Below the pieces are notes generated by a model. That model worked only from the letters and a program-made list of their open reading frames with translations, had not been told where the DNA came from and ran no database searches. The position numbers and the translations under genes are program-made. From positions 1 through 42,807 of the forward strand of contig JAJECK010000002.1 in assembly GCA_022822085.1 (NCBI GenBank): a DNA stretch of 42,807 bases. Reading direction: 5' to 3'. Shown piece after piece: positions 17,059 through 24,631 of this stretch (position 1 is its first letter; each line of letters opens with the position of its first letter). The DNA is from Candidatus Poribacteria bacterium. Lineage in GTDB: Bacteria > Poribacteria > WGA-4E > WGA-3G.

Positions 17059-17832
17059 TCACATCTTGGACAATCGCCACACCAGTACAGGAAAAATCAT
17101 TACACAAATCAAACAATACAAACCGATATTCCACATCCACAGATCGTCTACTCCTGATTGAAGTATTGATAACAGTGATGTGATTGGGCTCATCTTTGTT
17201 AACATCGGTAAGTCTGCAAAAGGTGATATTGGCAACAGTGGTAAGAAAGTAGTGATTAATACAACAGCATAACTAATACCTTTTGCATTGAGTGGGGTTA
17301 ACCATAACGCAAACCCAATTCCAATCATAGCGAAAAACAGGCAACTTACAACTATAACTATTCCACTCTGCACATACTGTTCAATTGGCACACCCCCTAA
17401 GTAACTTGAGAGGGCAAATAATGGTATTGATATCCATATCATCCAGACAGACCAAACTACAATAGCAATCAATTTTCCCGTAATTATTCTCCAATATCTC
17501 AACGGTGTTATACTCAAGAGCGACCAGTTACTACTGTTTTTCAGCATGCTATTATTGACATATCCACCTGAAAATTCTAAATTCAAGGCATCCACTGCAT
17601 GTCTCGGCACTAAAAATAGCGCAAAAAAGATACATAAAATAAATAAAGTGTATATCTGTTTGCCTACATCAAGCGGTTTTCCATTCTGATTGGTGTCAAT
17701 ACCCTGTGCATAGAACTCAATCGTTCCAAGAAATAGCATTAAAACAAGTAGAGATAAAACCACAAATTGAATAATAAGATATTTACGTGTGTTAGTAAAT
17801 ATACGAAGGTCTTTTATGATAATGGCTCTCAT
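17059..17832 (-). CDS. ABC-2 type transporter permease
   Basis: A 257-residue membrane protein with about six hydrophobic helices. The N-terminal cytoplasmic stub (MRAIIIKDLRIF) and the large first loop after helix 1 (FYAQGIDTNQNG) fit ABC-2 permeases that export drugs, lipids or polysaccharides. The stop codon is separated by one base from that of the converging sialidase-like gene, so there is no room for a terminator. No ATPase gene is adjacent and no ribosome-binding site is obvious before the ATG. It may pair with an ATPase encoded elsewhere. Confidence 0.72.
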   Translation of the reverse strand: MRAIIIKDLRIFTNTRKYLIIQFVVLSLLVLMLFLGTIEFYAQGIDTNQNGKPLDVGKQIYTLFILCIFFALFLVPRHAVDALNLEFSGGYVNNSMLKNSSNWSLLSITPLRYWRIITGKLIAIVVWSVWMIWISIPLFALSSYLGGVPIEQYVQSGIVIVVSCLFFAMIGIGFALWLTPLNAKGISYAVVLITTFLPLLPISPFADLPMLTKMSPITSLLSILQSGVDDLWMWNIGLYCLICVMIFPVLVWRLSKM

Positions 17833-17877
17833 TTTTATGTTATCTATGGTCTAAAATATATTCATACCTAATTTTCA

Positions 17878-17906
17878 TTGACGTATATCAACATTGATGT
17901 TATGTT
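17878..17906 (+). promoter_or_regulatory. Promoter of Gfo/Idh/MocA gene
   Basis: TTGACG (17878-17883), 17 bases, TATGTT (17901-17906), about 40 bases upstream of the ATG at 17948. AAAGGAG lies just before the start codon. Confidence 0.55.
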
Positions 17907-17947
17907 TATAAAAACTTGGGTTTTTCATTAGACAAAGGAGTCTTTCT

Positions 17948-19138
17948 ATGTCAAAACTTAATATTGCATTGATTGGTGCTGGAAGACGTGGCGGCGGTTC
18001 CCATCTACCCGTCATTACCAAACTCAAAGATGTCTACAATTTAGTCGCAATTTGTGATATTGAAGAAGAAACAGCAACACGTTTTGCAGAACAATACGGT
18101 GCCAATCCATATACAAATGTTCGTGATTTAGTCGAAAATGAAGACCTTGATGTCGTTGATATTACAGTACCTGGTGTAGCACATCATTCAATCGCATGCT
18201 TTATGGCAGATGCAGGTGTCAATATCTTATGTGAAACACCGATTGCCGTTACGCTACCTACCTCAGATATGATGATTGAAAGTGCAAAAGCAAACAGTGT
18301 TAAACTTGAGGTAGCTGAGAATTACTATCGTGCACCACGTGAAAGATTTCTTTCAAAGGTAATTGAAGCAGATGTTATTGGAGATGTCGCTCGTATCTAC
18401 CGTATTTTTCATGAAGGTGGTTGCCACGGGATGAGTATGCTCCGTCTTCGCGCAGGAGGTGAACCCAAATCTGCTCTCGGTGTAACAAAATCAACCCCCG
18501 TTATCCCTATAATTGATAGAATGAAACGTGACCACACCAGTGAAAATTGGAGTCTCGGATTCATTGAATTTGATAATAATGCTACCGCTTTGATGGTCTA
18601 CTCAAATGTCATCCATGCTCGTTCACTTGGACGCGGACAAGCAGGTATCTCTCAGATTGATGGTAGTAAAGGCACAATTGTTGGAGATGAAATATATGTT
18701 ACACCTGCCGCCGACCTACAATCTGGGGCAAAAGGTATTCCTCATAAACCTAAACGCACAACTATCAATGTTGATGGTGTGGATGTTATTGAAAAGATTG
18801 AGCTGGAACTACCAGAACAGACAGTGACTTGGGAAAATCCTCTCAAACATTACCCACTTTCTGATGGACAAATTGCCGTTGCTGATGAACTTCTGAGTAT
18901 CGCTAACGCTGTGAAAAATAGGACTGAACCTGAGTACGGAGCAGCACTCGCAAGACAAGATGTAGAGATGAATATAGCGATGAACGAATCAGGTAAACAA
19001 AGCCGTGAAACATTACTGTTTCCACTGACTGATCTTACTGAAACGGAACGGGGCACACACCAAAACTATGAGAAACAGTATGGTCATCCGATTGAAGACG
19101 TTGAAGCAGGGATTGATACTTTCTTCCCACGCCGTTAA
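17948..19138 (+). CDS. Gfo/Idh/MocA-family oxidoreductase with ETP in place of EKP
   Basis: A 396-residue NAD(P)-dependent sugar-type oxidoreductase. Rossmann motif ALIGAGRRGGGSH (8-19) and a C-terminal alpha/beta substrate domain are evident. The usual EKP motif, whose Lys helps bind cofactor and substrate, reads CETPIAV here (residues 95-101), so Lys is replaced by Thr97. That may mean altered chemistry or a non-catalytic role. It is longer than most family members. It converges with the second Gfo/Idh/MocA gene at 19206, with a strong hairpin between them. The substrate is unknown, probably a cyclitol or modified sugar. Confidence 0.87.
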   Translation: MSKLNIALIGAGRRGGGSHLPVITKLKDVYNLVAICDIEEETATRFAEQYGANPYTNVRDLVENEDLDVVDITVPGVAHHSIACFMADAGVNILCETPIAVTLPTSDMMIESAKANSVKLEVAENYYRAPRERFLSKVIEADVIGDVARIYRIFHEGGCHGMSMLRLRAGGEPKSALGVTKSTPVIPIIDRMKRDHTSENWSLGFIEFDNNATALMVYSNVIHARSLGRGQAGISQIDGSKGTIVGDEIYVTPAADLQSGAKGIPHKPKRTTINVDGVDVIEKIELELPEQTVTWENPLKHYPLSDGQIAVADELLSIANAVKNRTEPEYGAALARQDVEMNIAMNESGKQSRETLLFPLTDLTETERGTHQNYEKQYGHPIEDVEAGIDTFFPRR

Positions 19139-19152
19139 TATGATATAGCTGT

Positions 19153-19201
19153 GAATATCAATATAGAAATGCATTCTATGACCTATTCTATATTGATATT
19201 C
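19153..19201. terminator. Bidirectional hairpin between convergent genes
   Basis: GAATATCAATATAGAA (19153-19168) pairs perfectly with TTCTATATTGATATTC (19186-19201), loop 17 bases. It fills the 67-base gap between two convergent genes, the expected place for a shared terminator. Confidence 0.6.
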
Positions 19202-19205
19202 TTTA

Positions 19206-20282
19206 TTATCCACGACTCAATGGATGTTCACGGTTTGCTATTGGAAACTGTACGCGTTGTCCTGTAAGTTGGGATTCATAAGCACCTAAGATCATCTCTA
19301 ACGCTGCGACAGCATCCTCAGCAGCAGAAATGGGTTTTCTGTCGTTTTCATACGCATCAATGAGATCAAGAATAGCCAGTTCGTTACCTTTGAAGAATGG
19401 TGTCCCGTCCAGATCAATCGCCTCCCATTCCTGATCTGGATTTGAGGGCACTAAAACCGGATATGGATAAACCATAAGTCTGTTCGCGACATCCCCTCGG
19501 AGTGAGAAAGTCCCTTCGCTGCCGACTATCTCCATACCGTACCTGCCTGATCCAGCCTGATCTTTACGCGACTGAAAGAAACCTGAAACACCACTCTTGA
19601 AAGCAAAGTAACTATTTATGCAATCACCTGCTACGGGACCTACGGGTTCAGTAGGTTCGTGGTGTCCACCGTCCGTCACTTCTTGACCATCTTTGGTAAC
19701 ATGCGATTGCATCCAATCAACATCACCAACATAGAAACGCATCATATTAAATAAGTGTGTACCAAGGACGATCATATCCTCACCACCACCGCGTCTGTCC
19801 TGTTTGCCACTTGCATATATGGCTTGGACAGTGCCAATCTTACCATCATGGAGTAGTTGTCTGATTGTATGTGTTGCGGGAAGATAAACCGCCTGATGTG
19901 CTACTGCAACCTTACGTCCGTTTGCCTTCGCAGACTCAACGATTTTATCGCCTTCTTCAAGTGAACCTGTCATCGGTTTCTCACAGTAGACATTGCAACC
20001 TGCTTCAAGACATGCGGTAACCATGTCAACATGTTCAGTCACCCAACGCGGTCCGACACTCACAATGTCTAAATCCTCTTTCTCTAACATATCACGATAG
20101 TCTGCGTAACTGCGCGCTGCACCGGTTTCCTCAACTGCTTTCTTCCTTCCCGCCTCATCTGGATCGGAGATAGCGATGAATTCGACATTGTCAATGTTAT
20201 TGTATGCCGTATGCAATCCGTGCCCATAGTTGCCGGCACCCGTATGTCCGATTGCTGCTGCACGATAGATCTTTTCACTCAT
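19206..20282 (-). CDS. Gfo/Idh/MocA-family oxidoreductase
   Basis: About 358 residues from ATG 20282, which has GAGG at good spacing; the frame extends to a TTG at 20297 without a better signal. The dinucleotide-binding motif appears as IGHTGAGNYGHG, and the canonical catalytic EKP is present in VYCEKPMTGSL. A later HHEPTEPVGP segment and C-terminal PISAAEDAVAALEM are typical of members acting on inositols and sugar derivatives. It is convergent with the divergent-motif paralogue at 17948-19138. The two are only distantly similar, so they are not a recent duplication. The substrate is unknown. Confidence 0.87.
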   Translation of the reverse strand: MSEKIYRAAAIGHTGAGNYGHGLHTAYNNIDNVEFIAISDPDEAGRKKAVEETGAARSYADYRDMLEKEDLDIVSVGPRWVTEHVDMVTACLEAGCNVYCEKPMTGSLEEGDKIVESAKANGRKVAVAHQAVYLPATHTIRQLLHDGKIGTVQAIYASGKQDRRGGGEDMIVLGTHLFNMMRFYVGDVDWMQSHVTKDGQEVTDGGHHEPTEPVGPVAGDCINSYFAFKSGVSGFFQSRKDQAGSGRYGMEIVGSEGTFSLRGDVANRLMVYPYPVLVPSNPDQEWEAIDLDGTPFFKGNELAILDLIDAYENDRKPISAAEDAVAALEMILGAYESQLTGQRVQFPIANREHPLSRG

Positions 20283-20597
20283 TATGTATATCCTCAAGAT
20301 TAATTTGGTTATAGGTAAAAGTACATCATATACTTCATCAGATTATCAAATCTGTCAAGTTTTATCAACATCTTCTTTGTTTTTCTGGTGATTTGTCAAC
20401 ATATTATTGTCCGTCACGATACGGAGATTGCTCGGACCGATGGACTGCTTAGGGTCCGAGGGAACTCCGATTCCCGACTACTTTCAAAACTCATCAATTA
20501 ATGCTTGACGAATCATTATTCTAATAGGACCGATATGTTTAGGACCGATATGTTTATTGAAATTGCTATTTTGCATAATTCGTGATGAATAGATGCA
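20283..20597. other. Intergenic region with repeat fragments
   Basis: No gene is supported. It holds CTCGGACC (20431-20438) and its complement GGTCCGAG (20453-20460), and a tandem duplication of AGGACCGATATGTTT (20526-20540 and 20541-20555) that looks like half-units of the GTCCC-palindrome repeat family. Confidence 0.5.
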
Positions 20598-21767
20598 TCA
20601 GTCAAATATGTTACTCACATCCCAAAGACGAATAATACCGCCAGAACCTCCACCAGCAAGCATCGTGCCATCAGAAGAAAATGTAATTTCATACGCGCCA
20701 CCTAAGAATCCTTTACCCTTCAGAATAGCGATTGGTGTCAGTGTTTCAAGGGATAAGAGTGTAACCTCTCCTGGATTTGAAACAGCGAGTATCTTACCAT
20801 CCGGAGAAAATGCAATTCGACTGATGATGCCTTCATTCACCTGATGGTATATTAACACATCCGGTAGACTCCAAATAAGATATTCGGGTTTTTCACCAAG
20901 GGGCGTAATTCCGATAAATTTACCATTACGAGCAAACTTTACAAAACGCAAAAAACCTTGGTGCGGTTCCAATAATACATGTCGCAGATTATTTTGCGTG
21001 TCCCATATCGTCAAACTTGTGTCTTCAAGAGCGACAATCCATCTTCCATTAGGTATAAATTTAATGTGCCTTAAGTGTACATGGCTATCAGTGGGAACGG
21101 AAAGAGTCTTGGTAAATTGCTCTTGTTCTAAATCCCATATTCTAATATCACCGTTTTCATATCCTATAGCAAGCGTTTCTCCATTAGGCGAAAAGGCTGC
21201 ACATTTGAAGGAGTTGTGATATTTGGTATGATGCAACTCTGTAATCTCGGTTATAATGGATGGTTCATCTGGATTTTCAATATTCCATAAAACAACTCGC
21301 TGTGAATGTACAGTTGCTATCCTATCAGCTGATGTAGAAATGGCAGTATCCCATTGGATTTTTTCCTGAGGCAAATAAATCATTTCATTTGATAACGCAT
21401 TCCACAAACCCGTTTTCCTATGCAATCCTTTACATAACAAGAAATTACCATTTTTAAGATATTCTAATGAAAAGAGACGTTCTTCTTGGTTGAATTGAAT
21501 TTCAGTCGGATTATCTGGATTGTTTCTGTTCCAAATTCTAATGTAATTATCATCTCCTGCTGTTGCTATGATATCCTTATCCGTAGGAGAAAATACAATG
21601 TCACTTATCCTTGCTCCATGCATATACTCAGCAACTGGCGGTATTGATCGCATACGTTCAATGATAGTACCTTGATTAGCATTCCACTGTTGCCATGTTG
21701 AAAAACCTAAGATTACACCGACAATAATTAGGGATATGAACCAGATTGAGAGTTTTCTAATTTTCAT
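20598..21767 (-). CDS. Membrane-anchored WD40 protein, third of three paralogues
   Basis: A 389-residue protein with an N-terminal membrane anchor (about 7-27) followed by the family tag STWQQWNANQGTIIERM and a WD40 propeller (first blade ISDIVFSPTDKDIIATAGDDNYIRIWN, shown in part; last blade ending GIIRLWDVSN). The propeller would face the periplasm. Its start overlaps the end of the upstream paralogue by 11 bases, giving a three-gene coupled operon. No enzymatic domain is present. Probably a protein-interaction scaffold; partner unknown. Confidence 0.8.
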   Translation of the reverse strand: MKIRKLSIWFISLIIVGVILGFSTWQQWNANQGTIIERMRSIPPVAEYMHGARISDIVFSPTDKDIIATAGDDNYIRIWNRNNPDNPTEIQFNQEERLFSLEYLKNGNFLLCKGLHRKTGLWNALSNEMIYLPQEKIQWDTAISTSADRIATVHSQRVVLWNIENPDEPSIITEITELHHTKYHNSFKCAAFSPNGETLAIGYENGDIRIWDLEQEQFTKTLSVPTDSHVHLRHIKFIPNGRWIVALEDTSLTIWDTQNNLRHVLLEPHQGFLRFVKFARNGKFIGITPLGEKPEYLIWSLPDVLIYHQVNEGIISRIAFSPDGKILAVSNPGEVTLLSLETLTPIAILKGKGFLGGAYEITFSSDGTMLAGGGSGGIIRLWDVSNIFD

Positions 21768-22899
21768 AAAGTTTACTCACATCCCATATCCATAAAATAC
21801 CAGACCATCCGCCTGCTGCAAGATATTTGCCATCTGGTGAAAAGATAAGAATATCTACATAAGTAAATGACCTTTTATCTTTTAGCAAGGCAATTAACTT
21901 TAATTTATCTACCGACCAAAGCGTAACCATTCTACTATCAGTCAATGCAAAGGACTTACCATCAGGTGAGAATGCAATATCTCCAATTCCTTGATCAAGC
22001 ACTTCATGATAGATATTCCATTTTGGTAAAGTCCAGATAGTCAAACCATATCTACCAGTAATTGCAAAGAAACGGTTGTTAGGTGAAAACCTAATGGATT
22101 CAATACCACGGAAATATTTGTCAGAATTCGATCCTTTTGGTTTTTCTCTATTTATTATCTTAATAAGTTGTTTATTCTTTAAATCCCATATTTTCACCTT
22201 TCCAATCCATTTTTCGTGTGTTCTGTCATAGAATCTCCCAGATGCAGTTAACCATTTATCTTCGTTTGAAAAGACTACCTCTTCATAACGATGGTTGACC
22301 GTTTCATTCTGATGTTTGATGTGACTTGCTTCTCCAAGTGTAAGGGCTTGACTTCCTATATTAGGAGACAAAACAACCGTTTCTGTGATTTCATTTAAAT
22401 TACTAATATCCCACAGTCTAACATCATTTAAAGCTGTTGCCAGTCGGTAACTGACTGGGGATATAGCACCTGTAAATGAGCGAATCTCAGTAGATATCAA
22501 TTTCTCTCCAGATGGCATTTCCCAAGCATCAAGTTTTTCATAAGTCTTGCTTGCAATCCATTCACCTGTCGGTGAAAAAGCGAGACAATCAATAAAGGTA
22601 TCATCACCATTCCCAGCATGACCAATTTTCGTCATTATAGGAGATGAAGAATTGTTGATATTCCAGATTTTAACTTTGTTTCCCTCGCTTGCTGTTGCAA
22701 TAGTATCTGTGTTGATGGGTGAGAATGCAATATCTTGAATCCAGCCACCATGGTTACATTGAGCAATAGGTGTAATTGGTTTCATCCGTTCAAGAATAGT
22801 CTCTTGATTAGCATTCCACTGATGCCATGTGGAATATCCTAAGATTACACCGACAACTATTAGGAATATGAACCAAAGTGAGAGTTTCTTAATGTTCAT
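21757..22899 (-). CDS. Membrane-anchored WD40 protein, second of three paralogues
   Basis: A 380-residue protein of the same build: N-terminal anchor (about 7-27), STWHQWNANQETILERM tag, then WD40 blades such as IAFSPDGKSFALTD and LAAGGWSGILWIWDVSK. It overlaps both neighbours by 11 bases. Blades with LTIWTLPKWNIYHEVLDQG are close to those of the 22889-24079 paralogue (LTIWSLPEWNIYHEVIDQR), so these two are the most recent duplicates. It has no enzymatic motifs. Confidence 0.8.
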   Translation of the reverse strand: MNIKKLSLWFIFLIVVGVILGYSTWHQWNANQETILERMKPITPIAQCNHGGWIQDIAFSPINTDTIATASEGNKVKIWNINNSSSPIMTKIGHAGNGDDTFIDCLAFSPTGEWIASKTYEKLDAWEMPSGEKLISTEIRSFTGAISPVSYRLATALNDVRLWDISNLNEITETVVLSPNIGSQALTLGEASHIKHQNETVNHRYEEVVFSNEDKWLTASGRFYDRTHEKWIGKVKIWDLKNKQLIKIINREKPKGSNSDKYFRGIESIRFSPNNRFFAITGRYGLTIWTLPKWNIYHEVLDQGIGDIAFSPDGKSFALTDSRMVTLWSVDKLKLIALLKDKRSFTYVDILIFSPDGKYLAAGGWSGILWIWDVSKLYEN

Positions 22900-24079
22900 A
22901 TAGAGGACTCACTTCCCAGAGTTGGAGAACACCACCGTAGCCGCCACTAGCAAGTGTGCTTCCATCATGTGAAAATGCAATTACGCTACTTCCAAGTAAT
23001 CCGCCCCCACTAAGCAACGCGACAGGTATGAGTGTTTCTATGGACCAGAGCGTTATTCCTTTCACATCGCAGACAGCAAACATCGTTCCGTCAGGTGAAA
23101 ATGCCATATCTCTGATCCTTTGATCAATAACTTCATGATAAATATTCCATTCTGGTAAAGACCATATTGTCAACCCATTTTTATCAGCAACAGCAAAAAA
23201 GCGATTATCAGGAGAAAATCTAATTGACCGAATTTTTCTATTATATTGCTCATGTTGTTGGTCATCCAGAAATTTTCTTTCAACAATTTTGAATAGGTGT
23301 TTGTTATGTAGATCCCATATTTTTACTTTATGCCCCCATTTTCCATTGTTACCGCTAAGCATTCTTCCACCTGCAGCGATCCATTTTCCATCATGAGAAG
23401 AGTCAATGGCATCATATTCTGGGTTTATGGCATCCGCACGGTATTCATTCGGAATATCGTGGTATGTAAATGATTTTCCATCATGAGAAAAAGTTCTTTC
23501 TAAACCCTCCAGTGATAATGATTCCCAACCGATTCTGGGTGGTAACAGGTAACTTGCAGTAATGTTGTATGGATCTCTGATATCCCATACCTTTAGGTTT
23601 GAGTGAGAAGAAGCTGTTATAAAAGTATTGCCAGTCTTAGAAATTGTAAATTCCGAACCAGGAATGTGTTTTGTATCTATCTTATTTCCTGATGTACCAT
23701 CCCAAATTTCAAGTGTCCAAAATGTCTTGGTTGCAATCCAATTATCTGTAGGTGAGAATGCTAAACCCACCATGTAAGTATCATCGTTATTGACATTATA
23801 AGCTTCTAAAGTTAACTGTGGTGAATCTTGGTTGCTTCTATTCCATACCTTCACAATATTACCATCCCCAGCACATGCAAATGTCTCTGGATCTTTTGGA
23901 TCGAAGGCAATATATCTTATTGACCCACCATGTGCAAACGTAGCATCTGGTGGTATAGGTCTCATCCGTTCAAGAATAGTCTCTTGATTAGCATTCCACT
24001 GATGCCATGTTGAATATCCTAAGAGACTAACAGTTATGATTACTGCTAAGATGAGGAGAAGTTTTTTTGGAATTGTCAT
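22889..24079 (-). CDS. Membrane-anchored WD40 protein, first of three paralogues
   Basis: A 396-residue protein that leads the operon. Anchor at about 7-24, then STWHQWNANQETILERM, identical to the next paralogue, and a WD40 propeller with blades such as IRFSPDNRFFAVADKNGLTIW and LASGGYGGVLQLWEVS. The DNA encoding the tag region is nearly identical to that of the 21757 gene, which points to recent duplication or gene conversion. It lies downstream of a 550-base repeat-rich region; no strong promoter is visible. Confidence 0.8.
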   Translation of the reverse strand: MTIPKKLLLILAVIITVSLLGYSTWHQWNANQETILERMRPIPPDATFAHGGSIRYIAFDPKDPETFACAGDGNIVKVWNRSNQDSPQLTLEAYNVNNDDTYMVGLAFSPTDNWIATKTFWTLEIWDGTSGNKIDTKHIPGSEFTISKTGNTFITASSHSNLKVWDIRDPYNITASYLLPPRIGWESLSLEGLERTFSHDGKSFTYHDIPNEYRADAINPEYDAIDSSHDGKWIAAGGRMLSGNNGKWGHKVKIWDLHNKHLFKIVERKFLDDQQHEQYNRKIRSIRFSPDNRFFAVADKNGLTIWSLPEWNIYHEVIDQRIRDMAFSPDGTMFAVCDVKGITLWSIETLIPVALLSGGGLLGSSVIAFSHDGSTLASGGYGGVLQLWEVSPLYEH

Positions 24080-24631
24080 TAGATTCTGTAGTCCGTATAA
24101 ATTAACCTAAAATTAACGTGAGTTTGATAATTAAATTCAAGAACCGCTGTGCGTTCGGTTGGGGAGCGAAGCCCATAAGTGTCAATTTAAGGATTTTGAT
24201 TTTGAGTCCAATTCTTCAGTCCCATCCGGACGCAATGTTTATAGAAAACGTTTGTCCACGGTGTCTTTAGTCCCGTAGGGACGATATGTTTATAGAATTA
24301 TGTTTGACTCCCCTCTTCAGTCCCGTAGGACGATATGTTTATGTACCTGTTATTGGTATCCAGATATCATTCGGACGGAACTCAAGAGGTGGTGACAGCG
24401 TTTTCTATAAACATATCGTCCCTACGGGACTAAAGAGGGTTTGAATAACGTTTATCTACAAACATATCGTCCCTACGGGACTAAAGAGGGTTTCTGTATT
24501 TGGAAATTCCTTAAGTTTACACCCACTGAATGCCATAAGGCATTCATAGCGTTGATTTATGGGGTTCGTGCCTCAACCCAACGGACGGATACATTTTTTA
24601 GAATTATCAAACTCACGTTAAAACTAAAGAG
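24080..24631. other. Repeat-rich intergenic region
   Basis: No gene is supported. It holds a short dispersed repeat CCCATAAGTGTCAATTTAAG (from 24172, also at 29317), five palindromic units in two opposed arrays (24214-24486), and the hairpin TGAATGCC-ATAA-GGCATTCA (24527-24546), which lies 86 bases downstream of the stop of the 24632 gene and may help end its transcript. Confidence 0.65.
24214..24486. repeat. Array of ~37-bp palindromic units at 50-bp period
   Basis: Units read CTTTAG-TCCCGTAGGGAC-GATATGTTTATAGAAAACG with variation. Three run forward (starting 24214, 24265, 24315) and two in reverse (24399-24435 and 24449-24486). Starts within each run are 50-51 bases apart, leaving 12-14 bases of unrelated sequence between units. 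The stem changes between copies but stays self-complementary; the tail ATGTTTATAG is the most constant part. The spacers are too short for CRISPR and no cas genes are near. Confidence 0.8.

Noticed and set aside
20598-24079. Three WD40 frames as one frameshifted gene
   Set aside because: Each has its own membrane anchor and start, and the 11-base overlaps are typical of coupled genes.
24214-24486. CRISPR array
   Set aside because: Repeats are palindromic and regularly spaced, but spacers are only 12-14 bases, units occur in both orientations, and no cas gene is present.
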